From: Streptomyces sp. NBC_00490
GTDB lineage: Bacteria; Actinomycetota; Actinomycetes; Streptomycetales; Streptomycetaceae
Assembly (NCBI RefSeq): GCF_036013645.1
Contig: NZ_CP107869.1
Span: 1,674,001-1,738,000, forward strand
DNA length: 64,000 nucleotides
Direction: 5' to 3'
Of this stretch, positions 8,294-17,391 are shown one piece after another. The translations under genes were made by a program, and so were the position numbers. The notes under the pieces are model-generated. The model saw nothing but the letters and a program-made list of their open reading frames with translations, was not told where the DNA came from and made no database searches. How positions within the stretch are numbered: position 1 is the first letter of the stretch; every line of letters starts with the position of its first letter.

Positions 8294-9133
8294 ATGGACT
8301 ACTGCTCCACATGCCGTCGGCATCTCAACGGCGCCCTGGTGTGCCCCGGGTGCGGCGCCTACGCCCCGGACATCGCGCCCCTCGCCGTCGGAACGACCGC
8401 ACCGGCCCCCGACCCGGTCGCGGCACCGTGGCAATCCCCGGGCCACCTGTGGCACGACCAGGGTTCCGGTGCCGAGGAGAGCGGCGAGGCACCGCAGGAG
8501 CACCCGTACGACGGCCCGGACGCTCCGCCCCTCGCGCCGACGGGCCGGGCGGCACGGCGGCGCCAGCGGGAACGCTGGAAGAAGACCCAGCGCAGGGCCC
8601 TGGTGGCCACGGCGGTCGCCCTGGTCGGCGGCGGTCTGACCGTCACCTCGATGAACCGGCAGTCCACGGACCGCACGCAGGCGGCCTCCGCACCGGACAG
8701 CCAGGCCATGGGCATCGCGGAGGAGCAGGCCACGGCGCCGGTTCCGGCCTCGGCGACACCGGCCGACACGAACCGATCCAAGGGCGGCTCGTCCACGAAG
8801 CGCTCGTCCACCGCGAACGCGCCCCATGAGCAGACGGCCACCACGCCCCGGGCCACGCCCACGACCGAAGCGGTCCAGCAGGACGGCGTCACGGATCCGC
8901 TGACCACAGCGGCGTCCTCCGCCGGATCACAAACCGGCTCCACGGTGTCCGACACCACGGACTCGGTCCCCCGGACGTCGGCCTCGCCCACTCCCACCGA
9001 CAACGCCGACAGCACCGACACCACCGACACGTCGAGCACGGACACATCGGCGGCGACTCCCCCGCCCGCCGAGTCCTCGTCGCCGTCCTCGCCCTCGGGG
9101 CTCTGCCTGCTCGGGCTGGTCTGCATCAGCTGA
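8294..9133 (+). CDS. SCO2400-family zinc-ribbon membrane protein
   Basis: The 279-aa protein begins with a compact zinc ribbon (cysteines 4, 7, 17 and 20 in MDYCSTCRRHLNGALVCPGC). A Pro/Ala-rich cytoplasmic stretch, one transmembrane helix (~100-118) and a long Thr/Ser/Asp low-complexity tail follow. The tail presumably lies outside the membrane and ends in a hydrophobic GLCLLGLVCIS motif. This layout matches the Streptomyces family annotated SCO2400, whose function is unknown. The ATG at 8294 follows AGGAAG. A Thr/Ser-rich external tail could be glycosylated or wall-associated, which is inference. Confidence 0.75.
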   Translation: MDYCSTCRRHLNGALVCPGCGAYAPDIAPLAVGTTAPAPDPVAAPWQSPGHLWHDQGSGAEESGEAPQEHPYDGPDAPPLAPTGRAARRRQRERWKKTQRRALVATAVALVGGGLTVTSMNRQSTDRTQAASAPDSQAMGIAEEQATAPVPASATPADTNRSKGGSSTKRSSTANAPHEQTATTPRATPTTEAVQQDGVTDPLTTAASSAGSQTGSTVSDTTDSVPRTSASPTPTDNADSTDTTDTSSTDTSAATPPPAESSSPSSPSGLCLLGLVCIS

Positions 9134-9188
9134 TCCCGCGCCGGCTACGGGTCGGCCGTGCGTCCCGAACGAAGCCGTCCCGTCACGT

Positions 9189-10181
9189 TCACAGGTGTTC
9201 CGTCCATCGGTTTCGCACGGCGTGGGCACCGAGCTGCATCCGGGTCTGGACTCCGGCTATGTCCATGAGACGGCGCAGGCGCCGGTGCAACGTGCGCGGT
9301 GACAGACCGAGTTGGGTCGCCACCGTTTGGTCCGTGAGGCCGGCCAGGAGGAGTCCGACAATCCTTTGGTCGAGTTCGGTCGGGCCGTGCGGAGCGGCCT
9401 CGACGGCGACGTCGGATTCGTCTCCCGTGCCCGACAACTCGAGCGGCCGAGCCGTGCGCCACACCGTCTCGAACAGCGCGTCCAGCGCGTCCAGGAGGCC
9501 GCTGCGGTGCAGCAGCACGGCGCCGGGTTCTCCCGCCGGTGTGATCGCAAGTGGGACGAGGCCGAGGTCGGCGTCGGCCAGCACGAGTTTCATCGGCAGA
9601 TGGTCCGCGACCCGCAACTGCACCCCGTTGCGCAGGGAATCGATCGCGTCCTGCACGATGCCCGGCTCTGCCAGCACAGCGCGGTCCAGTACGGCTCGGA
9701 AGAGCACTCCACGCTCGAGGGCCATGGGCTCGGCGGTGTTCTCGTCGGGAGAGAGGGCGACGAAGGGTGCGGTGATGAACGAGCGGACCTGTGTCCGCGC
9801 CGCCTGCTGTACCTGGAGGAATCGATGGCGGATGGCATCGACTCCCGTGACCACCTCGATCAGATCGCTGATGCTGCTGCCGGTCATCGCCGCCCGATGT
9901 TCCTCGGCGAAGGCCACCAGCGCGTGCTCGGCCATGCGCAGCCCGTCGCGGCGCTGACTGATGAGGGCACCGAGCGCCATGGCCGGAGGCGCGGCGGTGA
10001 ACCGGTCATCCGCCGACCTGGTCGCCAGTCCCCACTCGGTCAGTCGGGACAACGCCTTGTCGACGTGGGCCCGGGACAGCACGAGCAGGTCGCCGAGAAG
10101 GATCGCGGTGGAGTTCGGCCGTCCGAGCAGGGCCCGGTACACGCGTTCGTCGTCGGGTTCGAGGCCCAGAACATCCAGCAT
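9189..10181 (-). CDS. TrmB-like / LuxR-type transcriptional regulator
   Basis: This 331-aa protein has an N-terminal winged-helix domain like TrmB (residues ~1-70, MLDVLGLEPDDERVYRALLG). A central ligand- or partner-sensing region follows, then a C-terminal LuxR-type helix-turn-helix (~280-320, VATQLGLSPRTLHRRLRRLM). The frame extends upstream to 10322, but family alignment favours the ATG at 10181. It lies just downstream of the large subtilisin gene on the same strand, separated by a hairpin terminator. Regulators of this architecture often sit beside secreted peptidase genes in streptomycetes, so control of the protease is plausible. Confidence 0.8.
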   Translation of the reverse strand: MLDVLGLEPDDERVYRALLGRPNSTAILLGDLLVLSRAHVDKALSRLTEWGLATRSADDRFTAAPPAMALGALISQRRDGLRMAEHALVAFAEEHRAAMTGSSISDLIEVVTGVDAIRHRFLQVQQAARTQVRSFITAPFVALSPDENTAEPMALERGVLFRAVLDRAVLAEPGIVQDAIDSLRNGVQLRVADHLPMKLVLADADLGLVPLAITPAGEPGAVLLHRSGLLDALDALFETVWRTARPLELSGTGDESDVAVEAAPHGPTELDQRIVGLLLAGLTDQTVATQLGLSPRTLHRRLRRLMDIAGVQTRMQLGAHAVRNRWTEHL

Positions 10182-10277
10182 CGGCGATCGACTCTCTTCC
10201 CCTTGCCGCAGCGGGGAGAGTATGCGCCACGGCGGCAGACCTTGAACAGGTCCTGCCAGGAGCAGGTGCGAGGTGAA

Positions 10278-10307
10278 GGGCCCCGGGAAGTCGGCTCCCC
10301 GGGGCCC
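10278..10307 (-). terminator. Terminator of the S8 peptidase gene
   Basis: The GC-rich arms GGGCCCCGGG and CCCGGGGCCC form a 10-bp stem with a 10-base loop. The hairpin begins 11 bases after the peptidase stop codon on the minus strand. Confidence 0.7.
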
Positions 10308-10318
10308 GCCGCTGGGGC

Positions 10319-13300
10319 TCATCGCAGGCCGTACGCCCGGATGATCTCGTTCTTGACGCTGTAGCCGCTGTCGGTCTCGGCACGCGCGCGGACCGAAACG
10401 AAGCCGCCGGGCTTCTTCGGCGACCTGAACTCACCCGTCCAGTAGCCGTCGGCGCCCTTGGCCAGGGTCACCTTCTGCCACGTGTCGCCGTCGTCGTACG
10501 AGACGTCCAGCTTCACCGCGGTGATGGTGCCCGGCACGGTGCCGGAGTCCATCGACACCGGCTTGAGGCCGATCCGCTGGATCGCGTTCGCCTTGACATC
10601 GCCGTGCAGGTCCGACTCCAGCTTGTAGTCCAGGTTCAGCACCGAGAACCGTTCGAAGAAGTCCGATTCGACGGTGTCGGACCTGAACGTCCACTCGGTG
10701 TGGGTACGCGTCGACAGCCGGAAGAGGTCACCGGGCCGTTCCGCGTCGAGGACCGCACGGTAGGGCAGGTTGCCCGCCGGTACCTCCACCCACTGCATGT
10801 CTCCGCTGACCGGGTTGTCGTGGATCAGCCTGTCCCCTTGGAAGACCTGCAGACGGGACGGCGTCTCACCCCACGGCAGGTAGCCGCCCAGGCGCATGTT
10901 GTCGCTGGCGGACGCCCATGCCTGCACGTTCCAGGTCATGTAGTTCTGCCAGCGGGAGTTGTACACCCCGAAGGACTCACCCTGGCCGGGGCGGGTCGCC
11001 GGGGCGAACCAGTCGTGACGTGTGGTGCTGCCCTTGGCGTAGGTGTTGTCGCCGGACACCATCACCCACGGCAGGTCCCCGTCGACGCCCTGCGCGTGGA
11101 ACTCCCGCCAGACCTGCCCCGGGGTCACCCATTCGGTGCGGGTGCCCGGGTGCCACTCGGCTTCGGGGAGGTTGAAGGACGGGTCGAGGGTGAAGTCGGA
11201 CCGGTAGCCTTCCGCGAGCCCGCCGTCCGTGGCCGAGTAGTAGCGGGCGTCTATCCGGGCGAGGTCGGCCCTGGCCGGCTTGTAGAGCAGGGCCCGGTCC
11301 GGTACCCGGCCGGGGTAGTCCCGGGTGAGGTCGTAGACGAACGGTGTGAACTCGGTCTGCTTCACGGTCAGTTTGATTCCGGCTCTGGCCTGCGCGATGA
11401 GGTTCTTGCCCGCGTCGCGGTGCACGGTGGCGACCGGGATGCTCGACTCGCCGACGTACTCGTGCAGGGCGCCGACACCGTCGTTGACCACGATCAGCGC
11501 CTTCGCACCGGCCGCGACCGCGGCTTCGGCGCGCTCCTGCGGCGAGACCTCGTCACTGCGCCTGATCACGACGACTTTGCCCTTGGCGCTGGTCCTGGTG
11601 TAGTCGGCCGCCGCGCCGGTGCCCGCGTAGACGGCGTCCAGCCTGTCTGTGGCGGTGCCGAGGGCGCTGCCCGCCTGCACCAGCGTGTCGAAGCGAAGCC
11701 GTCCGTTCGAGGTGCTCAGGCCGAGCATCGGCTCGCCCTTGCGCCAGCGGGTGATCAGCGTGAACTCGCCCCGCCTCATCCGCTCCGTCGGCGTGACGTA
11801 GATGTCGTCGTAGGTCGGCGGCACCAGATACCCGCCGCGGAAGTCCGTGAACGGGTCGTGGCCGTCGTAGTGGACGTTGAAGTCGACCTTGCGCTGGCGG
11901 TCCTCGGTGCGCTGCGGTGCCTCGGTCTGCAGCAGACGTGCCTTGCTCGCGTCCAGGACCACGTCCGCGGAGCCGTCCTCGAGTACGGTCTCCGGGTCGA
12001 CCAGTACGGCCGTACCCGAGCGGTCCGGCTTCTCGCCGGGTACGTCGAGGTACGCCGCGACGGTGTACAGGCCGGGTGCCATGCGCATGGTGGCTGAGCC
12101 GTCGACGTCGAGCGTCCACGGCCAGAAGTCGCCGGCCAGGTTGATCGTGACCTGGCCGGAGGCGGGCTTGCCGTCCCGGCCGATCAGCTTGATGTTCAGG
12201 TCGTAGCGCTCCTCCTCCTTCAGCAGCGCCACGGACGTGCGGGACACCGGCTGCCCGGTGGCCGTGTCGGTGGCGGTCACGTAGCCGACGTGCCGGCCGG
12301 CCGAGGCGCTCTGCGGGTCGCCGGTCACCGGGACGGTCGCCTGGCCGCCTGCCGGGACGGTCACCGTGGGGGTGCCCAGGGTGAACGGGCCGTCGTCGTC
12401 GGTCAGCGCCAGGTTCAGCGTGACGTCGGTGGAACCGGTGTTGGTGAAGGTCAGGTCCTTCATGACGGGAATGTCGCTCGGCTTGTGCGGCCAGGTGTAG
12501 TTGCCGAAGAACAGCGATCCGGTGCCGCGGACCGTGGCGCGCACGGCGGCGGCCACGTCGAGACGGCCGGTGCCGACCTCGTACGGCGAGTACCCGCTGT
12601 CCAGGCCCTTCGCGGTGCTCATCAGGTGTTCCTTGAGCTGGACGCCGGTCCAGTCCTGGTGCCGCTGGGCCAGGATCGCCGCCGCGCCGGCCACGTGCGG
12701 GGTGGCCATCGACGTGCCGCTGAGGGTCCGGTAGGGGCCCTCACCACCGTCGGTCATGTCCCCCGAGCGGGCCGCGGTGATGTCCACGCCGGGCGCCGCG
12801 ATGTCCGGCTTCATGCCGCCGGACAGGGCCAGTGGCCCGGTGCTGGAGAAGCTCGCGAGCCGGTCCTGCTTGTCCGTGGCGGCCACGGTCAGCGCCGAGG
12901 CGGCCGCACCGGGGGCGGAGATGCTCTCCGGGCCCGCGTTGCCGGCGGCGATGACGAACAGTGTGCCGTACCGCTCGGACAGCGCGTCGACCGTCAGCGA
13001 CATCGGGTCGCTGCCGTCCGTCGGGTAGGAGTCACCGAGGCTCATGTTGACGACGTCCGCGCCGGACTCGGCGGCCCACTGCATGCCGGCCATGACCCAG
13101 GAGTCCTGGCCGTAGCCCTGCTCGCCGCCGAGCACCTTCCCGACGACCAGGTCGGCGCCGGGGGCGACGCCCCTGTGGTCGCCCCCGGAGGCGGCACCCG
13201 AGCCGACGATCGTGCCGGCCACATGTGTGCCGTGCCCGTTGACGTCGGTGACGCTCTCGCCGGGCACGAAGCTGACCGTCTCGTCGATCAGGCCGGCGAG

Positions 13301-14050
13301 GTCGGGGTGGTTGAGGTCGATGCCGGTGTCGAGCACGGCGACCTTGACGCCCTTGCCGGTGTACCCGGCGGCCCAGGCCTCGGGCGCACCGATCAGCGGC
13401 ACGCTCTCCTTCAGGTCGGCCTTCACGCGGCCGTCGAGCCACAGCTTCGCCACCCCCGCGCCCAACGCCGTGCCGTCCTTCGGTGCGACACCGTTCCAGA
13501 ACGTGCGGGCCTTGCGCTTGTCGGTGCTGAGCGCGGCACCGCCGATGCCCTTGAGCTTGCGGGTCAGCTTGCTGCCACGGGGTGCCGTCGGCTCCGGGGT
13601 GGCGCGGGACTTGGGCCGGGCGTACGTCGCGATCAGCGGCACGGCTGCCGTGGTCGCGTCGTCGTAGCCCATCTCGATCAGGTCGGTGACGTTGAAGAGC
13701 CGCCGGTCCAGCTTGTCCGCGCCCAGCAGCGGCTCCGCTTCGTCCGGTATGACGAACAGATCTCCCTGGATCTGCCGGAACTTCACGCCGCCGACGGCGC
13801 TGTCCGGCCGGTCGACATCGGCACTCTGTGTGCCGTCGGCCGCCGTGGTGACCGTGACGACATCGCCGGTGACCAGGGTGACCCTGTGGGTCGCCGAGGG
13901 CTTGGCGGGAACGGTGGGCTCGCTCGGTGCGGCCTGTGCGGACACCTGCGAGACGACAAGACCCGCCGCGAGCAGGGGCACCGCGGTGGCTGCCGAGATC
14001 AGCTGCCGGCGTCTGCGCCGGAAGGCCGAAGCATGAGAGGGGGTGTGCAT
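10319..14050 (-). CDS. Large secreted subtilisin-like S8 serine peptidase with PA domain
   Basis: This 1243-aa exported protease has an Arg-rich signal peptide (RRRRR then a hydrophobic stretch ending VSAQA-A, ~40), which could use Sec or Tat. A pro-region occupies ~45-200 and the catalytic domain ~230-500. The triad is Asp241 (VAVLDTGID), His273 (GHGTHVAG) and Ser447 (SGTSMATPHVAG), with oxyanion Asn371 (AAGN). After Fn3/Ig-like segments, a protease-associated insert is seen near 800-880 (VVVIRRSDEVSPQERAEAA). The long C-terminal beta-rich region probably binds substrate or wall. It is an extracellular nutritional or developmental protease. The ATG lies ~200 bases from a divergent TetR gene. 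Confidence 0.93.
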   Translation of the reverse strand: MHTPSHASAFRRRRRQLISAATAVPLLAAGLVVSQVSAQAAPSEPTVPAKPSATHRVTLVTGDVVTVTTAADGTQSADVDRPDSAVGGVKFRQIQGDLFVIPDEAEPLLGADKLDRRLFNVTDLIEMGYDDATTAAVPLIATYARPKSRATPEPTAPRGSKLTRKLKGIGGAALSTDKRKARTFWNGVAPKDGTALGAGVAKLWLDGRVKADLKESVPLIGAPEAWAAGYTGKGVKVAVLDTGIDLNHPDLAGLIDETVSFVPGESVTDVNGHGTHVAGTIVGSGAASGGDHRGVAPGADLVVGKVLGGEQGYGQDSWVMAGMQWAAESGADVVNMSLGDSYPTDGSDPMSLTVDALSERYGTLFVIAAGNAGPESISAPGAAASALTVAATDKQDRLASFSSTGPLALSGGMKPDIAAPGVDITAARSGDMTDGGEGPYRTLSGTSMATPHVAGAAAILAQRHQDWTGVQLKEHLMSTAKGLDSGYSPYEVGTGRLDVAAAVRATVRGTGSLFFGNYTWPHKPSDIPVMKDLTFTNTGSTDVTLNLALTDDDGPFTLGTPTVTVPAGGQATVPVTGDPQSASAGRHVGYVTATDTATGQPVSRTSVALLKEEERYDLNIKLIGRDGKPASGQVTINLAGDFWPWTLDVDGSATMRMAPGLYTVAAYLDVPGEKPDRSGTAVLVDPETVLEDGSADVVLDASKARLLQTEAPQRTEDRQRKVDFNVHYDGHDPFTDFRGGYLVPPTYDDIYVTPTERMRRGEFTLITRWRKGEPMLGLSTSNGRLRFDTLVQAGSALGTATDRLDAVYAGTGAAADYTRTSAKGKVVVIRRSDEVSPQERAEAAVAAGAKALIVVNDGVGALHEYVGESSIPVATVHRDAGKNLIAQARAGIKLTVKQTEFTPFVYDLTRDYPGRVPDRALLYKPARADLARIDARYYSATDGGLAEGYRSDFTLDPSFNLPEAEWHPGTRTEWVTPGQVWREFHAQGVDGDLPWVMVSGDNTYAKGSTTRHDWFAPATRPGQGESFGVYNSRWQNYMTWNVQAWASASDNMRLGGYLPWGETPSRLQVFQGDRLIHDNPVSGDMQWVEVPAGNLPYRAVLDAERPGDLFRLSTRTHTEWTFRSDTVESDFFERFSVLNLDYKLESDLHGDVKANAIQRIGLKPVSMDSGTVPGTITAVKLDVSYDDGDTWQKVTLAKGADGYWTGEFRSPKKPGGFVSVRARAETDSGYSVKNEIIRAYGLR

Positions 14051-14254
14051 GACATGGGTCTATCGGCCGGTGAACGCCCCGGTGAAGGCCTCATGACGGC
14101 AAGTCCTCGCCATGGCAGAGGCTTGCCATCCGTGGACCGCGCGATTGCGGAACCCGAGTGTGCGGCGGACAGGCCCCGGCGGGGCCCTGCCACGGGCACC
14201 TCTGATCCGGCCCCGACCTCCCTGTGCCGCAGGCCGCGACCGTAAGCTCGGATC

Positions 14255-14857
14255 ATGGTGGGTAGGCAGTCGGACGGGGCCGCGCGAGGACCGGGGCGCC
14301 CGCGGGAGGAGCGGGTCACCGGAGCCGTCCTCAGCGCGGTCGTGGAGTTGGTCCACGAGCAGGGGATCGGGGCGGTCACGATGGACGCCGTCGCGGCACG
14401 GGCCGGAGTGAGCAAGCCCGCCATCTACCGGCGGTGGCCCACGAAGCAGGATCTGATCATCGCCGCTGCGGAAACCCGTATCGGCATCCTGTCGGTGCCC
14501 GATCTCGGTGGCTTCCGGGCGGAGCTCCGATTTGTGCTCACCGCCCGCCTGGAGGCCTACCGGCTGCCGGGTACGGACCGGCTGATCGCCGGTCTCATCG
14601 GGGCCGCGGCCGAGACGGGGGCGGTGCGGGGGCAGTACGCGGAGTACACCGAGCGGATCACGAGCGAGACGAGGCGCATCCTCGAACGCGGCATCGCCCG
14701 GGGTGATGTGCATCCGGACACCGATGTCCGGGCCGCCTCGACGCTGGTGGCCGCACCGCTGATCTTCCGGCTGATCGGCGAGCAGGAGATGCCCGACGCG
14801 CGCTTCGTGGACACCTTGGTCGACCTCGTGGCCCGCGCGGTCGGCCCCATCGGCTGA
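14255..14857 (+). CDS. TetR/AcrR-family regulator
   Basis: This 200-aa protein has an N-terminal TetR helix-turn-helix (residues ~20-65, VTMDAVAARAGVSKPAIYRRWPTKQ) and a C-terminal ligand domain of the TetR_C type that includes ERGIARGDVHPDTDVR. The ATG at 14255 is chosen; a GTG one codon later would hardly change it. It is the first gene of a six-gene rightward series (dioxygenase, carriers, dehydrogenase, CoA ligase), so it is probably their substrate-responsive repressor. It could also act on the divergent peptidase promoter. Confidence 0.9.
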   Translation: MVGRQSDGAARGPGRPREERVTGAVLSAVVELVHEQGIGAVTMDAVAARAGVSKPAIYRRWPTKQDLIIAAAETRIGILSVPDLGGFRAELRFVLTARLEAYRLPGTDRLIAGLIGAAAETGAVRGQYAEYTERITSETRRILERGIARGDVHPDTDVRAASTLVAAPLIFRLIGEQEMPDARFVDTLVDLVARAVGPIG

Positions 14858-14909
14858 CGACGTCTTCGGCGGCGCTCTTCCGGCTCCACATTTTTGCTCT
14901 GCGGACCTC

Positions 14910-14938
14910 TTGCGTCGCCGCACTCTAATTACGATACT
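14910..14938 (+). promoter_or_regulatory. Promoter upstream of the TauD-family gene
   Basis: TTGCGT (14910-14915), 17 bases, then GATACT (14933-14938). A symmetric TTAC-N10-GTAA element spans the -10 region and could be the TetR binding site. The AT content here is clearly higher than in the surroundings. Confidence 0.45.
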
Positions 14939-14974
14939 CCGGGTAACGATTTTCGCCCTCGTTCCGGAGGACTC

Positions 14975-15898
14975 ATGGACAGCGCCGTCACGACCCCCGC
15001 TCCCGCGCTCGACAAACCGCTGATGCACTACGGGAAGCGGACGCTCGACCGCATCGCCCCCGACGCGGCCCAGCCCGACTACCGGCTGCTGGACGTCTGC
15101 CCCCTGACCCCGCACATCGGTGCCGAGATCGAGGGTGTCGACCTCTCGCGCCCGATCGGCGAGCAGCTCGCGGACGAGATCAGGCAGTGCCTGCTGGAGT
15201 GGAAGGTGATCTTCTTCCGCGACCAGCACGCCTTCGACCCGGAGGCCCAGCTCGCGTTCTCCGGCCTGTGGGGCCAGCCGGAGCCGAACCCCTTCTTCCC
15301 CAAGGGCGGCACCGTCGGGGTCTCCCGGCTGGCCAAGGACGCCATGGTCGCCGGCACCGAGAACATCTGGCACAGCGACCACTCGTTCATGGCCGCGCCG
15401 GCCCTCGGCTCCGTCCTGCGTGCCGTCGAAGTCCCGTCCGCCGGCGGCGACACCATGTGGGCGGACATGGCCGCCGCCTACGACAACCTCACCGACGCCA
15501 TGAAGGCCCGCATCGAGGGGCTCACCGCCGTGCACGACTGGGTGCCGAGCTGGGGTTCGCTGATGACCGGGAGTCAGCTCGCGGCGCACCGCGAGAACTT
15601 GCCGGCCGTCGAGCACCCCGTGGTCGTCCGGCACCCGCGCACCGGCCGCAAGCTGCTCTACGTCAACGAGCCCTTCACCACCCGGATCGTCGGCCTGACG
15701 GATCCGGAGAGCCGTGAGCTGCTCGACGAGCTCGTCCTGCAGGCCCGTATCCCGGAGTACCAGGTCCGCTTCCGCTGGCAGCCCGGCTCCGTCGCGGTGT
15801 GGGACAACATCGCCACCCAGCACTACGCGATCAGCGACTACTTCCCCCAGCGCCGTGTCATGGAGCGCGTCGCCATCGCCGGCGTCCCGCTCTCCTGA
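14975..15898 (+). CDS. TauD/TfdA-family Fe(II)/2-oxoglutarate dioxygenase
   Basis: This 307-aa enzyme carries the facial triad His133-x-Asp135 (WHSDHS) and His283 (TQHYAISDY), plus the 2-oxoglutarate-binding Arg in RRVMERV (~292-297). Family members hydroxylate next to a heteroatom, which cleaves sulfonates, sulfate esters or aryl ethers and often releases an aldehyde. The ATG at 14975 follows CGGAGGA. The downstream aldehyde dehydrogenase and acyl-CoA synthetase would then oxidise and activate such an aldehyde. The actual substrate is not determinable here. Confidence 0.9.
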   Translation: MDSAVTTPAPALDKPLMHYGKRTLDRIAPDAAQPDYRLLDVCPLTPHIGAEIEGVDLSRPIGEQLADEIRQCLLEWKVIFFRDQHAFDPEAQLAFSGLWGQPEPNPFFPKGGTVGVSRLAKDAMVAGTENIWHSDHSFMAAPALGSVLRAVEVPSAGGDTMWADMAAAYDNLTDAMKARIEGLTAVHDWVPSWGSLMTGSQLAAHRENLPAVEHPVVVRHPRTGRKLLYVNEPFTTRIVGLTDPESRELLDELVLQARIPEYQVRFRWQPGSVAVWDNIATQHYAISDYFPQRRVMERVAIAGVPLS

Positions 15899-15949
15899 AC
15901 CGGCACCCCGGCCCTCCTCCCCTCCCCCTCCAGTCTCCGCGGAGCCCTT

Positions 15950-17305
15950 GTGACCGACACCGACGTCGCACCCGCTGTGCCCGCCGGCCCCCCGAGGGCG
16001 CCGAGCAGAACGAGACGCCGCGCATGGATCGTCACCGCGCTGCTCGTCGTTTTCATGATGATCAATTTCGCCGACAAGTCGGTGCTCGGTCTGGCCGCGG
16101 AGGAGATCCGACAGGACCTCGGCCTGTCCGCATCGGCCTTCGGACTCGCCAGCAGCGCGTTCTTCCTGCTGTTCTCGATCTCCGGCGCCGCGGTGGGGCT
16201 GCTCGCCGACCGCGTACGGCCGAAGTGGCTGCTGCTGATCATGGCCGTTCTGTGGTCCGTCTCCCAGGCGCCACTGGCGGTCGGAGGAGGGCTCGCGGTA
16301 CTCATCGCCTCCCGCGTTCTCCTCGGTGCCGCCGAGGGGCCCGCCTATCCGGTCGCCCAGCAGACGACCCTGTCCTGGTTCCCCAACCACCGGCGCAACC
16401 TGCCCGGGGCGCTGATCGTCCTGGGAATCACGCTGGGGGTCCTGGTCGCCGCTCCCGTCCTGGCGTGGTTGATCAACCACCACGGCTGGCGCTCGGCCGT
16501 GGCCGCGGTGGCGCTGGCCGGCGTGGTGTGGACGCTGCTGTGGATTCCGTTCGGCGGAGAGGGACCGTACGCGGCACTGTCGGACAGCGGCTCTCCGGCC
16601 GAGGTGATCCGCGACGGCGGGCCGGAACGGGGCAACGGGACCGGGGCCGGAAGCCCGGGTCAGGCACAACCCAAGATGCCGTACCGCCGAATCCTTGCGA
16701 CCCGTACCTGGGTCGGTGTCACGATCGGGTACTTCAGCACCTACTGGGTGATCGCCTTCGCCCTGGTATGGCTCCCTTCCTACCTGCGTGACGGGCTGGG
16801 CTACTCCGCGGCCGTGTCCACACGGTTGCTGATGCTGTTCTGGGGTCTGAGCGGAATCCTGGTGCTCGGGCAGGCGGGTCTGACCGGATGGATGCTGCGC
16901 CGCGGAATCGCGAGTCGGTGGGCCCGCGGTGGGACAGGCGGCGCCCTGCTGCTCCTCGCCGGTGTCTCCTGTCTGGTTCTGCCCATCGCCCCGGCCGGAG
17001 CCGTCACGGTCGTGCTGCTGGTCGGCGCGTTCAGTCTCGCCGGAGCGATGGGCAGCATCGCCGCCACCACGATCATGGAGCTGACTCCCGCCGATCGCCG
17101 CGGCGGTGCCCTGGGCGCCGTGAACGCCGTGGTGACCACCGCCGGCCTGATCGCCCCGACGCTGATCGGCAGCCTCGTCGACACCCACGGAGCGGGGGGC
17201 TACCGGTACGCGGTCCTGATCACCGGCGCCCTGCTCCTGGTGGGCGGAACCGCCGCCGTCACGCTGATCGACCCCGACCGCGACGTCCGCCTGCTCGCCG
17301 TGTGA
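15950..17305 (+). CDS. MFS transporter (anion:cation symporter type)
   Basis: The 451-aa protein has a charged N-terminus and about 12 predicted membrane helices. NFADKSVLGLAAEEIRQDLGLS and the inter-helix motif GLLADRVRPKW are characteristic of MFS carriers related to ACS sugar-acid and organic-anion symporters. The GTG start at 15950 is 51 bases after the dioxygenase stop and is preceded by GGAG. It lies in a co-directional catabolic series, so it probably imports the substrate of the dioxygenase or an upstream precursor. Confidence 0.85.
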   Translation: MTDTDVAPAVPAGPPRAPSRTRRRAWIVTALLVVFMMINFADKSVLGLAAEEIRQDLGLSASAFGLASSAFFLLFSISGAAVGLLADRVRPKWLLLIMAVLWSVSQAPLAVGGGLAVLIASRVLLGAAEGPAYPVAQQTTLSWFPNHRRNLPGALIVLGITLGVLVAAPVLAWLINHHGWRSAVAAVALAGVVWTLLWIPFGGEGPYAALSDSGSPAEVIRDGGPERGNGTGAGSPGQAQPKMPYRRILATRTWVGVTIGYFSTYWVIAFALVWLPSYLRDGLGYSAAVSTRLLMLFWGLSGILVLGQAGLTGWMLRRGIASRWARGGTGGALLLLAGVSCLVLPIAPAGAVTVVLLVGAFSLAGAMGSIAATTIMELTPADRRGGALGAVNAVVTTAGLIAPTLIGSLVDTHGAGGYRYAVLITGALLLVGGTAAVTLIDPDRDVRLLAV

Positions 17306-17391
17306 CACCACCGGCCCGCGCCATGCGCACCCGGGCGGGCAGCCCCCGCCCGCTCCGCCTGCCTCCTCACGACCTTCCGCAAGGGACGACG

